A stretch of DNA of 64,000 nt from Oscillospiraceae bacterium (GTDB taxonomy: Bacteria; Bacillota; Clostridia; Oscillospirales; Acutalibacteraceae), in assembly GCA_902790325.1 (NCBI GenBank), contig CADARP010000001.1, positions 248,001 through 312,000 on the forward strand. Direction: 5' to 3'. Within the stretch, counting starts at the first letter, position 1; every line of letters begins with the position of its first letter. The notes beneath the pieces are model-generated. The model was not told the DNA's origin. It worked only from the letters and a program-made list of their open reading frames with translations, and did not search any database. Position numbers and translations under genes: made by a program. This document shows, piece after piece, positions 8,767-17,015 of this stretch.

Positions 8767-9779
8767 TCGAACGGATTCAAAAGCTCTGCTCCCTTTACGG
8801 CGGTTCCGGACGCGAAGACGCCGTCCGAGCGTATATCCTCTCCGAGCTGCCCGCGGATGCGGAACCGCTCGTGGATGCGCTCGGCAATCTGATCGTGTTC
8901 AAGAAGGGCAGGAAACGCCCCGAACACCGCGTGATGCTCTGCGCGCACATGGATGAAGTCGGTCTGATGGTTACGCACATCACGGAAAACGGTTTTCTTA
9001 AATTCGATACGGTCGGCGGGATAGCCCTGCCTGCGCTTTGCGGCAAGGCGGTTCGCGTCGGAGAACAGCTTGTTCCCGGTGTGATCGGCGTTAAGCCCGT
9101 GCATCTGCTGCACGGCGACGAAGAAAAGACTTACCCGAAAAAGGATTCTCTGTATATCGACATCGGCGCGGATACGAAAGCCGAGGCAGAGGCTGTTGTC
9201 TGTGTCGGCGACTACGCGTATTTCGATTCCGAAGTCGTCTCGTTCGGCGACGGATATCTCAAGGGACGTGCGCTCGACGACCGCTGCGGCTGTGCGATCA
9301 TGCTTGAAATGCTGCATACGGAGCCGGAATATGATCTTTGGTTTGCATTTACCGTGCAGGAAGAAACCGGTCTCGGCGGCGCCGGCCCCGCAGCATATCG
9401 AATCGATCCGGAATACGCGCTTGTGCTCGAGACGACGACCGCATCGGACATCGACGGTGTCGAAGGCGAGCGCAAGGTCTGCCGGCTCGGACAGGGCGTC
9501 GTCATTTCTCAAATGGACAGACGCACGGTTTACCTGCCGAAAATGTACGAAAGAGCCTTTTCGCTGGCGCGTGAACACGGCATTCCCGCGCAGCCGAAAA
9601 CAGTCGTTGCCGGCGGCAATGACGCGGGTGTGATCTTTAAAACACGCGCCGGCGTCGCGGTACAGGCATTGTCTCTTCCGTGCCGTTATCTGCATTCGCC
9701 GTCCTGTGTGATTATGGAAAAAGATTATTACGCAACACACGATCTTGCGGCTTGTCTCGCGGCGGAACTTGCGAAATGA
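8763..9779 (+). CDS. M42 family metallopeptidase (second of a tandem pair)
   Basis: 338 residues. Ligand motifs are CAHMDEVG, ALDDRCG, QEETGLGGA, LVLETTTA (Glu replaces the Asp seen in the first copy) and RYLHSPSC. The start codon overlaps the preceding stop as ATGA, and its own stop overlaps the start of the following gene in the same way, so three genes are translationally coupled. Role as in the first copy: cytoplasmic aminopeptidase; the pair could form mixed or separate tetrahedral assemblies, which is inference from the family. Confidence 0.9.
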   Translation: MIERIQKLCSLYGGSGREDAVRAYILSELPADAEPLVDALGNLIVFKKGRKRPEHRVMLCAHMDEVGLMVTHITENGFLKFDTVGGIALPALCGKAVRVGEQLVPGVIGVKPVHLLHGDEEKTYPKKDSLYIDIGADTKAEAEAVVCVGDYAYFDSEVVSFGDGYLKGRALDDRCGCAIMLEMLHTEPEYDLWFAFTVQEETGLGGAGPAAYRIDPEYALVLETTTASDIDGVEGERKVCRLGQGVVISQMDRRTVYLPKMYERAFSLAREHGIPAQPKTVVAGGNDAGVIFKTRAGVAVQALSLPCRYLHSPSCVIMEKDYYATHDLAACLAAELAK

Positions 9780-10522
9780 TCCGCAGGATTGAATCTTGGT
9801 CGCCCGAGGCAGACGCAATCTGCGTCCGGGATGTCTACGGAACACGCACCGCGGGTTATTATCGCACATACGGTACGGAACACCCGGATGTTTCATTTTA
9901 CGCACAGTATACGCGCAAGGGCTGTAGTGGTGTGCTTTCGGCTGCGTTCGGTAACGGTACGCTGTCTGTCGACGAACAAGCGGATCTTTCCGAATGGGCG
10001 GAGTTCATCCGTTTTCTCGGTTTAGAAACGCTGCTTTGCCCGGCGGCGGCAGCGGATCGGATGGGAATGTCTGCAAGCGGCAGCGGTTACGTTATGCGTT
10101 TTATTGCATCAGACCGTACGCCGAAAATACAGGTATGTACACCGTTCGACCCGGCGTTTTCTTACCGCGAGGTATATGACCTTCTGTGTGATTGCGGCTT
10201 TGCTTTGGGCGCATACGAGTCATGGCTCGGGGATCTCGCGCTTCGCGTTCGCAGAGGATCGGCAAATGTACTTGCTTTGCGGGAACCGCAAACCGTGTGC
10301 ACGGCGTCGGTTCTGTTTGACAGCGGGAATGCCGTCTATCTCGGCGCGGTAGCGACACAACCGCAGATGCGCGGCAGGGGATTGGCGGGCGATCTCGTTC
10401 TGCGCCTTGCAAAATGCGGCAAACGCGCGGATATCCTGTGCAAAGAGCATCGCGTTTCATTCTATACTTCGCTCGGATTTTCCCAGATCGGAGAGTTTTC
10501 AATATGTCATTTTTCAAAATAG
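9776..10522 (+). CDS. GNAT-fold acetyltransferase-like protein
   Basis: 248 residues. The C-terminal third shows a GNAT motif A, VATQPQMRGRGLAGDLVLRL (Q-x-x-G-x-G/A), followed by EHRVSFYTSLGFSQIG. The N-terminal two thirds is poorly conserved. ATG 9776 overlaps the stop of the M42 gene; the frame continues upstream inside that gene without a better start. Substrate unknown. Its stop lies 19 bases inside the next gene, so it belongs to the same operon. Confidence 0.72.
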   Translation: MIRRIESWSPEADAICVRDVYGTRTAGYYRTYGTEHPDVSFYAQYTRKGCSGVLSAAFGNGTLSVDEQADLSEWAEFIRFLGLETLLCPAAAADRMGMSASGSGYVMRFIASDRTPKIQVCTPFDPAFSYREVYDLLCDCGFALGAYESWLGDLALRVRRGSANVLALREPQTVCTASVLFDSGNAVYLGAVATQPQMRGRGLAGDLVLRLAKCGKRADILCKEHRVSFYTSLGFSQIGEFSICHFSK

Positions 10523-11772
10523 ATCCGCAGATCGAAGCATTTGCGGACAATGCGTCAAAAAAAGCTGCCGCAGCATTTGCCGCAATCGAACAGACGACGG
10601 AATACAACCAGCAGAAGGTTCTGCGCGCTTTCATTGACAAAGGTGTGCGTGAATCACATTTTGCGGAAAGCACGGGGTACGGCTACGGCGACGCAGGACG
10701 CGACACGCTTGACGAAGTGTTTGCACAGGCCGTGGGGGCGGAAAGCGCGCTTGTACGACACAGCTTTGCGTGCGGCACACACACGCTGACAGTCGCGCTG
10801 TTCGGCATTCTCCGCCCCGGAGATGTGATGTTGTCCGTGACCGGGGAACCGTACGATACCATCCAGCCGACGATCGGCCTTCACAGTGACGCGGGACGCG
10901 GTTCCCTTCGGGATTTCGGCGTCGAGTATCGTCAGGTCGCGCTGCGTGACGGCAAGCCGGATCTTGAGGCGATCCGCGCTGCTTTAATGAAAACAAAAAC
11001 CAAACTTGTTTATATCCAGCGCTCGCGCGGCTATACGCTGCGCCCGAGTCTTTCCGTTGAACAGATCGGCGAGATCGTCCGCGTAACGCGCGAATGCAGC
11101 GACGCATACGTCATGGTCGATAACTGCTACGGCGAGTTTGTCCAACGCACGGAACCGCTGTCTGTCGGCGCGGATCTGATCGCCGGTTCGCTGATCAAAA
11201 ATCCCGGCGGCGGTCTCGCAAAAAACGGCGGTTATATTGCAGGCCGCCGCGAGCTGGTCGAACTGTGCGCGTACCGTATGACGTCTCCCGGTCTCGGCGC
11301 TGAAGTCGGTGCGTCGCTCGGTATGAACCGCAATCTGTTTATGGGTCTGTTTCACGCGCCGCACGTCACGGGCGAAGCGCTCAAGACTGCCGTATTTGCC
11401 GCGTCGCTCCTGTCGGAGATGGGATATGAAGTCACACCTTCGTTTGACGAACCGCGCTATGATATTATCCAGGCGATCCTGTTGCGACGGCCTGAAACGC
11501 TGATCGCGTTTTGCCGCGGTCTGCAGAGCGGTTCTCCCGTAGACTCCGGCGCAGTCCCCGAACCGTGGGACATGCCCGGATATGACAGCAAAGTCATTAT
11601 GGCGGCCGGCGCGTTCATTCTCGGCAGTTCCATCGAGCTTTCCGCCGACGCACCGCTGCGCGAACCGTTTGCCGTATGGATGCAGGGCGGGCTCAATTTC
11701 CACTCTGGCAAAATCGGCGTACTGCTTGCGGCACAGGAAGCCTACCGCGCGGATAACACTTGCATCGACTGA
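10504..11772 (+). CDS. PLP-dependent YnbB / aluminium-resistance family protein
   Basis: 422 residues of the methionine-gamma-lyase-like family annotated as 'aluminium resistance protein' (YnbB), fold type I. The predicted Schiff-base lysine is K232 in GSLIKNPGGG, and VMVDNCYGEF gives the Asp that pairs with the pyridine nitrogen. Residues about 80-110 (VRHSFACGTHT) form the phosphate-binding region. In many Firmicutes this gene sits with hfq/miaB/glnR; here it follows M42 peptidases and precedes a transporter. True substrate is not established for the family. Confidence 0.85.
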   Translation: MSFFKIDPQIEAFADNASKKAAAAFAAIEQTTEYNQQKVLRAFIDKGVRESHFAESTGYGYGDAGRDTLDEVFAQAVGAESALVRHSFACGTHTLTVALFGILRPGDVMLSVTGEPYDTIQPTIGLHSDAGRGSLRDFGVEYRQVALRDGKPDLEAIRAALMKTKTKLVYIQRSRGYTLRPSLSVEQIGEIVRVTRECSDAYVMVDNCYGEFVQRTEPLSVGADLIAGSLIKNPGGGLAKNGGYIAGRRELVELCAYRMTSPGLGAEVGASLGMNRNLFMGLFHAPHVTGEALKTAVFAASLLSEMGYEVTPSFDEPRYDIIQAILLRRPETLIAFCRGLQSGSPVDSGAVPEPWDMPGYDSKVIMAAGAFILGSSIELSADAPLREPFAVWMQGGLNFHSGKIGVLLAAQEAYRADNTCID

Positions 11773-11807
11773 TACTCTGAAACTACTTAAGACAGCGAGG
11801 AGAAAAC

Positions 11808-13421
11808 ATGGGTCGTGGTCAAAAGATCGGCAATGCATTAAAAAAAGCGATCGGCGTGGAAGGCTCGTTCAAAGAAGCGATTCTGCCGATGCTCGGCTAC
11901 AGCTTTATCAACATCTTTTCCGGCGGCAGCGGCTATGTCATCAGTCTGTATTTTTCTGCGTTTCTGACTGACGTCGAGAATCTGTCCCTTTCGCAGGCCG
12001 GATTGATCGTTATGCTTGCCACACTTTGGGACGCCATAACCGATCCTGCCATGGGCATCATCACCGACCGCACGCGTTCCCGGCTCGGCAGGCACCGCAG
12101 GTATATCCTCTGGGGTATTCCGCTGCTTGCCGTGTCGTATGTCATGATGTGGCACTCATTCGGTCTTTCGGCAAGCGGAAACACATCCGCAACGATGCTG
12201 TATTACGTCCTGGCATACATGCTGTACAAGACGGCTTATACGATCATGATCGTCCCGCATACGGCGATGCTGCCGGAGCTCGCGCCGGAATATGCGCTGC
12301 GCACGCAGTACAACTCCGTGGGCTATCTGATGAACTCTTCCGGAATGGTTCCGTCGTTTTTGTTTGTTGCCTGTGTGTTCGGATTTGCCAACATGGAGTC
12401 GTTCGATTCCGGTTCCCGCGGAAAGTTCCTGATCGTCGGCATTGTACTTGCCGTGTTCTACAGCATTTCTGCTCTGATCACATTTCTTTCGGTCAAGGAA
12501 CCGAGCTCGCTCAATATGCAGAATCCGCCGTTTGACGGACGGTATGTTTTCGCGGAATACTATCAGGTCTTCCGTAACCGTTCGTTTCGACAATACTTTG
12601 CGATCAGCCTGTTCTATATGATGGCGACCGGATTCTATAACCACACCAAGTATTATTTTATCAAGTATCTCGCGCATAAAAACAGTTTGTATAACCTGTT
12701 CACATCCGTTGCCGGCGTTGCAGAGGCTTCCGCCTTCCCGTTCAACTATGCAATCACGATGAAGTTCGGCAAGAAGAAATGCGGTACGATCACGACGCCG
12801 CTGATGATTGCCGGGCTTGCGATCGGCCTGTTTGTGCGCAGCAGCGAAAACCCGGTCGTCAGCGCGATCTGGACGGCTCTGCTGTTTTTGAGCATGATCC
12901 TGTATCCAATCGGTTTCTCCGGAATCGGTTTTGTGACAAACAACATCTTTCCGGACATTACGGACGTCGATGAGATGATCACGGGACGTCGAAGAGAAGG
13001 CGTCATTGCCACATTCAGCACGCTTATCAAAAAAAGCATCAGCGGCGTGATGGCTGCATTTGTCGGCATGATCCTCCAACTGTTCGGTCTTGTCACGGGC
13101 GATACGGTCAAACAGTACGAGACGCTGCACGGAACGATCTATCCGCAGACGACCATGGCACATGCAGGCGTACGTATCTGCGCCGCTGTGATCCCGATAC
13201 TCTGTGTGATCGTTTCCATGCTCGCGCTGCGCGGGTTTTCCATGACCAAGGAGGATCACAAGATGATCCGTGACGCGATTGCCGAACGCAAGGAAACCGG
13301 AACGGTGACGCTCAGCGACGAGCAAAAGAAAACCTGCGAACGTATTGCAGGTCAAAAGTGGGAAAACATGTGGATCGGCAAACCGGCAGTCAACGCCGCG
13401 ATCGTTTCGGATAAAGAATAA
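11808..13421 (+). CDS. GPH/MelB-like sugar:cation symporter (MFS)
   Basis: 537 residues with about 12 hydrophobic segments. The loop after helix 2 reads GLIVMLATLWDAITDPAMGIITDRTRSRLGRHRRY, the D-x-x-x-D-P signature of the glycoside-pentoside-hexuronide family that imports glycosides such as melibiose or glucuronides. A hydrophilic tail (about 490-537) is present. It is preceded by AGCGAGGAG and followed after only 12 bases by a membrane-anchored protein, with galE downstream, which suggests uptake of a galactoside or other glycoside. Substrate is inferred. Confidence 0.85.
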   Translation: MGRGQKIGNALKKAIGVEGSFKEAILPMLGYSFINIFSGGSGYVISLYFSAFLTDVENLSLSQAGLIVMLATLWDAITDPAMGIITDRTRSRLGRHRRYILWGIPLLAVSYVMMWHSFGLSASGNTSATMLYYVLAYMLYKTAYTIMIVPHTAMLPELAPEYALRTQYNSVGYLMNSSGMVPSFLFVACVFGFANMESFDSGSRGKFLIVGIVLAVFYSISALITFLSVKEPSSLNMQNPPFDGRYVFAEYYQVFRNRSFRQYFAISLFYMMATGFYNHTKYYFIKYLAHKNSLYNLFTSVAGVAEASAFPFNYAITMKFGKKKCGTITTPLMIAGLAIGLFVRSSENPVVSAIWTALLFLSMILYPIGFSGIGFVTNNIFPDITDVDEMITGRRREGVIATFSTLIKKSISGVMAAFVGMILQLFGLVTGDTVKQYETLHGTIYPQTTMAHAGVRICAAVIPILCVIVSMLALRGFSMTKEDHKMIRDAIAERKETGTVTLSDEQKKTCERIAGQKWENMWIGKPAVNAAIVSDKE

Positions 13422-13433
13422 GGAGGTCAAGAA

Positions 13434-14405
13434 TTGGACTTTTTGAAAAACATTGATTTCGGAGAGCTGTTCGGAAAGCTCAAGGATCTGCTCGGCAAGA
13501 TCGACTGGGGCGATCTGTGGAACAAAGTCAAACCGGCGATGAACAAGGTTTTGGACTTTTTGAAGAAGTCGCCGAGTATGTTCGTGGCGTTCACGGTGTT
13601 TCTGACGCTGCTTGCGGACCCGATCGCCGGCAACACCGGATCTGCTCGTCTGGCAAACGAGGAGGTGCGTACGCTGATCGACGCATCTTTTATGAACAAG
13701 GGTCTGACGAACGACGGAAAGTATTACTACACGTCCGGAGCCATCAGTTTTGCGAAGTATACAGCGCTTGCCAAGTATGAGATAGATACGCTCAAACGCG
13801 TCAAATACAAAGTATTCCCGGTCAACTGGGATCTGATCAAGCAAGGTTATGACAACATCGGCGGCCTTAGTTACTACGACGGCAAGATCTACGCTGCCAT
13901 GGAATCCAAAAGTGGCAAAGCTGCACCGTGCATCGCTGTATTCGACGCTGAGTCTTTGTCGTACGAAACGAGTTACGACCTGCCTGCAAGCTGGTTCCCG
14001 CAGGGGATCACTTGGGTTGCGGTAAATCAGGCGTCCGGGATCCTGTACACGTGCTCCTGGCCTGCGGCAGATACCATCCATGCGTTTAAAATCGACGCAA
14101 CGATGGCGCATATTGAGGAGATCGACATATACGGAAGCGAAACGCTTGACCGTATTTGCGGCGGTGAGTTTTATCACGGTGTGCTTTATCTTTCGCAGGA
14201 TGTAATCGGCGACAATGAGAAGAATGTGCTTATTGTTGACCTGGACGAAAAGACGGCAGACTTGTGGTTTACGCGAGACTGCGGACGTGCAGAATGCGTC
14301 GCGGGCGACATTACGGCATTCCACAAAGCCGACGGCTCTTTGTTCCATGTTTCGGACTATAATGGGATCATCGGCGTGTATCTGCGCAGTTATTCTGTGA
14401 TATAA
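13434..14405 (+). CDS. Membrane-anchored putative beta-propeller protein
   Basis: 323 residues, TTG start at 13434 set by AGGAGG at 13421-13426. The N-terminus holds two copies of a 16-residue amphipathic unit, I-D-F-G-E-L-F-G-K (7-15) and I-D-W-G-D-L-W-N-K (23-31), then a hydrophobic segment (about 46-62). The rest has repeated beta-strand patterns (GLSYYDGKIYAAME, GEFYHGVLYLSQD, HVSDYNGIIGVYL) resembling a YncE/PQQ-like propeller, presumably outside the membrane. I do not recognise a named family. Its close link to the transporter suggests a role in substrate capture or transport control, which is inference. Confidence 0.6.
   Translation: MDFLKNIDFGELFGKLKDLLGKIDWGDLWNKVKPAMNKVLDFLKKSPSMFVAFTVFLTLLADPIAGNTGSARLANEEVRTLIDASFMNKGLTNDGKYYYTSGAISFAKYTALAKYEIDTLKRVKYKVFPVNWDLIKQGYDNIGGLSYYDGKIYAAMESKSGKAAPCIAVFDAESLSYETSYDLPASWFPQGITWVAVNQASGILYTCSWPAADTIHAFKIDATMAHIEEIDIYGSETLDRICGGEFYHGVLYLSQDVIGDNEKNVLIVDLDEKTADLWFTRDCGRAECVAGDITAFHKADGSLFHVSDYNGIIGVYLRSYSVI
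13452..13532 (+). repeat. In-gene duplication encoding two 16-residue amphipathic units
   Basis: The DNA encodes residues 7-17 and 23-33 of the protein starting at 13434. The two units share the pattern I-D-[FW]-G-[ED]-L-[FW]-x-K-[LV]-K at a period of 16 residues (48 bases), indicating a tandem duplication just before the membrane segment. Confidence 0.7.
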
Positions 14406-14417
14406 TCGGGAGGTAGT

Positions 14418-15428
14418 ATGGCTATTTTAGTAACCGGCGGCGCCGGATTTATCGGGTCGCACACCTGTGTGGAGCTTTTAAACGCAGGGTTTGACGTCGT
14501 TATCATGGATAATCTATCCAACAGCAGCGCGGAATCCGTGCGCAGAATCGAAGAGCTTTCGGGCAAGAAGGTTCGTTTTTACGAAAAGGATATTCGTGAC
14601 GAAGAGGCTTATGCGGAGATTTTTGCGGATAATGCGATTGAATCCGTGATTCACTTTGCCGGATTAAAGGCGGTAGGCGAGAGCGTCAGGAAGCCGGTCG
14701 AATACTACGACAATAATATCGGCGGCACGGTAAAGCTTCTTGCCGCAATGCAGAAATACGGCTGCACGCGAATTGTATTCAGTTCGTCCGCAACGGTTTA
14801 CGGCAGTCAGAATCCCGTGCCGTTCCGCGAGGATATGCCGACAGGCGGCACGACAAACCCGTACGGCACGACAAAGTTGTTTATTGAACGTATCCTGACC
14901 GACACGCAGGCGGCGCATCCGGATTGGAGCGTTGTACTGCTGCGGTATTTCAATCCGATCGGCGCACATGAAAGCGGTCGGATCGGCGAAAATCCGCGCG
15001 GAATCCCCAATAATCTCATGCCCTATATTGCTCAGGTTGCAGTCGGTAAGCTGCCGTATCTGCATGTGTTCGGAGCTGACTACGACACGCCGGACGGAAC
15101 GGGTGTGCGTGACTATATCCACGTTGTCGATCTTGCTGTCGGTCACGTCAAAGCGGTAGAAAAAGCGATGCGAGATACGGGCGTTTCGATCTATAACCTC
15201 GGCACGGGACACGGCGTTAGCGTGCTCGAACTCGTACACGCATTCGAGAAGGCGTCCGGCGTATCGATCCCCTATCAGATCGAACCGCGCCGCCCGGGAG
15301 ATATTGCCGTCTGCTATGCGGATGCATCCAAAGCGGAAAGAGAACTTGGCTGGACCGCGCAGCTCGGCGTTGACCGGATGTGTGCCGATACATGGCGCTG
15401 GCAGTCGCAGAATCCCGAAGGGTTTTAA
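14418..15428 (+). CDS. galE: UDP-glucose 4-epimerase
   Basis: 336-residue SDR enzyme interconverting UDP-galactose and UDP-glucose (Leloir pathway). The N-terminal Rossmann motif is [11 protein letters not shown] (residues 5-15), the catalytic Ser lies in FSSSATVYG (about 122-126) and the YxxxK pair is Y149/K153 in [21 protein letters not shown] and the C-terminal [12 protein letters not shown] are typical GalE. GGGAGGT lies before ATG 14418. Lies behind a glycoside transporter and three kilobases before an alpha-galactosidase, consistent with galactose metabolism or glycan precursor supply. Confidence 0.95.
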   Translation: MAILVTGGAGFIGSHTCVELLNAGFDVVIMDNLSNSSAESVRRIEELSGKKVRFYEKDIRDEEAYAEIFADNAIESVIHFAGLKAVGESVRKPVEYYDNNIGGTVKLLAAMQKYGCTRIVFSSSATVYGSQNPVPFREDMPTGGTTNPYGTTKLFIERILTDTQAAHPDWSVVLLRYFNPIGAHESGRIGENPRGIPNNLMPYIAQVAVGKLPYLHVFGADYDTPDGTGVRDYIHVVDLAVGHVKAVEKAMRDTGVSIYNLGTGHGVSVLELVHAFEKASGVSIPYQIEPRRPGDIAVCYADASKAERELGWTAQLGVDRMCADTWRWQSQNPEGF

Positions 15429-15430
15429 AC

Positions 15431-16678
15431 ATGGAATATCTTATCAACGATCAAAAACCGGAACGCGCAGTACTTGTCGGCGTAGATACGGGCGAATATG
15501 ATATGGACAGCGCCTTTCGCGAGCTTTCACAGCTTGCCGAAACATCCGGCGCCGAAGTGATTGCTACGCTTTGCCAAAAGCGTCAAAGTCCGGACGGTGC
15601 GACATATATCGGTGCGGGACGGCTCGAAGAGCTGCGCGTATACTGCGCGGATTACGAGGTCGATCTGTTGATTTTTGAAGGGGAACTGACACCGTCGCAG
15701 CAGCGCAATATCGAGAAATCGACGGATGTGCGCGTGATCGACCGCACCATGCTGATCCTGGACATTTTTGCGCTGCACGCACGCAGCGGCGAAGGCAAGC
15801 TGCAGGTCGAGATCGCGCAGCTCAAATACAGTCTGCCGCGCTTAGGCGGCAAGGGCACCGAGCTTTCGCGCTTGGGCGGAGGCATCGGTACACGCGGACC
15901 GGGCGAAACTAAGCTGGAAACAGACAAACGCCATATCCGTAGACGCATCAAGAGCCTGGAGAATGATCTTGAAACGCTCAAAAAACGACGTAAGCTGATC
16001 CGTGAGCGACGCAAAAAAGACGAAGTGACCACAGTTGCGATCGTCGGATATACGAACGCAGGAAAGAGTACGCTGATGAACGCGCTGACGAATGCGGGTG
16101 TGATTGCAGAAAACAAACTGTTTGTCACGCTTGATCCAACCGCGCGACAACTGCGGCTTCCGGGCGGCCGAAACGTAATGCTGGTGGATACGGTCGGTCT
16201 GATCCGCCGATTGCCGCATCACCTTGTTGAAGCGTTTTTATCTACGCTCGAAGAAGCGGCGGCAGCCGATCTCATTCTGAATGTCTGCGACGCATCGGAT
16301 CCGGAGTGTACAGAGCATCTCGATGTGACGCGGCGGTTACTGGACGAGCTCGAATGCGGCGATACGGCGGTTATCTCCGTTCTGAACAAATGCGACATCG
16401 CCCAAGACACAGACGCTCTTCCTGTTTTAGGCAAGTCGATTCGGATTTCCGCCAAAACAGGAGAGGGACTCGATGCGCTTCTGCAGCTGATTGACCGCAC
16501 ACTGCCGCCGACGCGAATGCGCGTTCGCATCCGGCTGCCTTATTCCATGGGAGGCGACGCGGCGCGGCTGCGCGAGGACGGCGAAGTCCATGCCGAATCG
16601 TATGAGGCGGACGGGGTTCTGCTCGATATTACGGCGTCTATTCGACTTCTCGATCAGTATAAACCGTATATGGTATAA
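15431..16678 (+). CDS. hflX: Ribosome-associated GTPase HflX
   Basis: About 415 residues. N-terminal HflX domain with the glycine-rich GGKGTELSRLGGGIGTRGPGE segment, then a coiled linker rich in Arg/Lys, then the G domain: GYTNAGKST (P-loop), DTVGLIRRLPHHLVEAF (switch II) and NKCD (G4). HflX splits stalled ribosomes and helps antibiotic tolerance in Firmicutes. ATG 15431 begins two bases after the galE stop; an in-frame start at 15380 lies inside galE. A consensus promoter for tRNA genes follows at 16740. Confidence 0.93.
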   Translation: MEYLINDQKPERAVLVGVDTGEYDMDSAFRELSQLAETSGAEVIATLCQKRQSPDGATYIGAGRLEELRVYCADYEVDLLIFEGELTPSQQRNIEKSTDVRVIDRTMLILDIFALHARSGEGKLQVEIAQLKYSLPRLGGKGTELSRLGGGIGTRGPGETKLETDKRHIRRRIKSLENDLETLKKRRKLIRERRKKDEVTTVAIVGYTNAGKSTLMNALTNAGVIAENKLFVTLDPTARQLRLPGGRNVMLVDTVGLIRRLPHHLVEAFLSTLEEAAAADLILNVCDASDPECTEHLDVTRRLLDELECGDTAVISVLNKCDIAQDTDALPVLGKSIRISAKTGEGLDALLQLIDRTLPPTRMRVRIRLPYSMGGDAARLREDGEVHAESYEADGVLLDITASIRLLDQYKPYMV

Positions 16679-16739
16679 CTTGATCGGTTCGTCGTCTCTT
16701 TTTTTGCAAAACTGTTGCTGAAAATTTTTGAAAAAACTA

Positions 16740-16768
16740 TTGACAAAAACCTGTTTACACGCTATAAT
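16740..16768 (+). promoter_or_regulatory. Consensus SigA promoter of the tRNA-Met/tRNA-Glu unit
   Basis: TTGACA at 16740-16745, 17-base spacer, TATAAT at 16763-16768: a perfect match to the vegetative consensus. Transcription would start near 16775, about 22 bases before tRNA-Met. Confidence 0.88.
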
Positions 16769-16796
16769 ATACAAGCTTTGAACGCAAAGCAGATAT

Positions 16797-16873
16797 GGCG
16801 GCATAGCTCAGTTGGCTAGAGCATTCGGTTCATACCCGGAGTGTCGTTGGTTCAAATCCAACTGCCGCTACCA
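16797..16873 (+). tRNA. tRNA-Met (CAT), elongator type
   Basis: 77 bases including encoded CCA. Acceptor stem G-G-C-G-G-C-A pairs with T-G-C-C-G-C-T (one G-U). The anticodon arm TTCGG/CCGGA encloses the loop TTCATAC, anticodon CAT. T-arm has GTTCAAATC. The anticodon stem lacks the three G-C pairs of initiator tRNA and position 1 pairs with 72, so elongator Met is favoured; an Ile-CAT tRNA (lysidine-modified) is less likely because the body matches elongator tRNA-Met of Bacillus closely. Confidence 0.9.
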
Positions 16874-16877
16874 AAAC

Positions 16878-16952
16878 GGCCCGGTGGTCAAGCGGTTAAG
16901 ACACCGCCCTTTCACGGCGGTAACACGAGTTCGATTCTCGTCCGGGTCACCA
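16878..16952 (+). tRNA. tRNA-Glu (TTC)
   Basis: 75 bases with encoded CCA. Acceptor G-G-C-C-C-G-G pairs with C-C-G-G-G-T-C, anticodon stem CCGCC/GGCGG encloses CTTTCAC (anticodon TTC), T-loop GTTCGATTC. It follows tRNA-Met by four A residues and is co-transcribed with it. Confidence 0.95.
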
Positions 16953-16955
16953 GCG

Positions 16956-16986
16956 AAGGGAACAGGGGAACCTGTTCCCTTTTTTT
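16956..16986 (+). terminator. Intrinsic terminator of the tRNA unit
   Basis: An 11-base-pair stem (AAGGGAACAGG / CCTGTTCCCTT) with a GGAA loop is followed by a run of T. It begins three bases after the tRNA-Glu CCA end. Only 29 bases remain between the T run and the ATG of the next gene. Confidence 0.92.
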
Positions 16987-17015
16987 ACTCCGATGCGGAA
17001 AGGCGGTGGGATGCG

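Noticed and set aside
12156-14348. 730-codon open frame on the minus strand
   Set aside because: It lies antisense to the carrier and the anchored propeller gene, has no ribosome site, and its protein is rich in Arg and His with no recognisable domain; a by-product of codon bias.
16797-16873. tRNA-CAT as initiator tRNA
   Set aside because: Position 1 pairs with 72 and the anticodon stem lacks three G-C pairs, both needed for an initiator.
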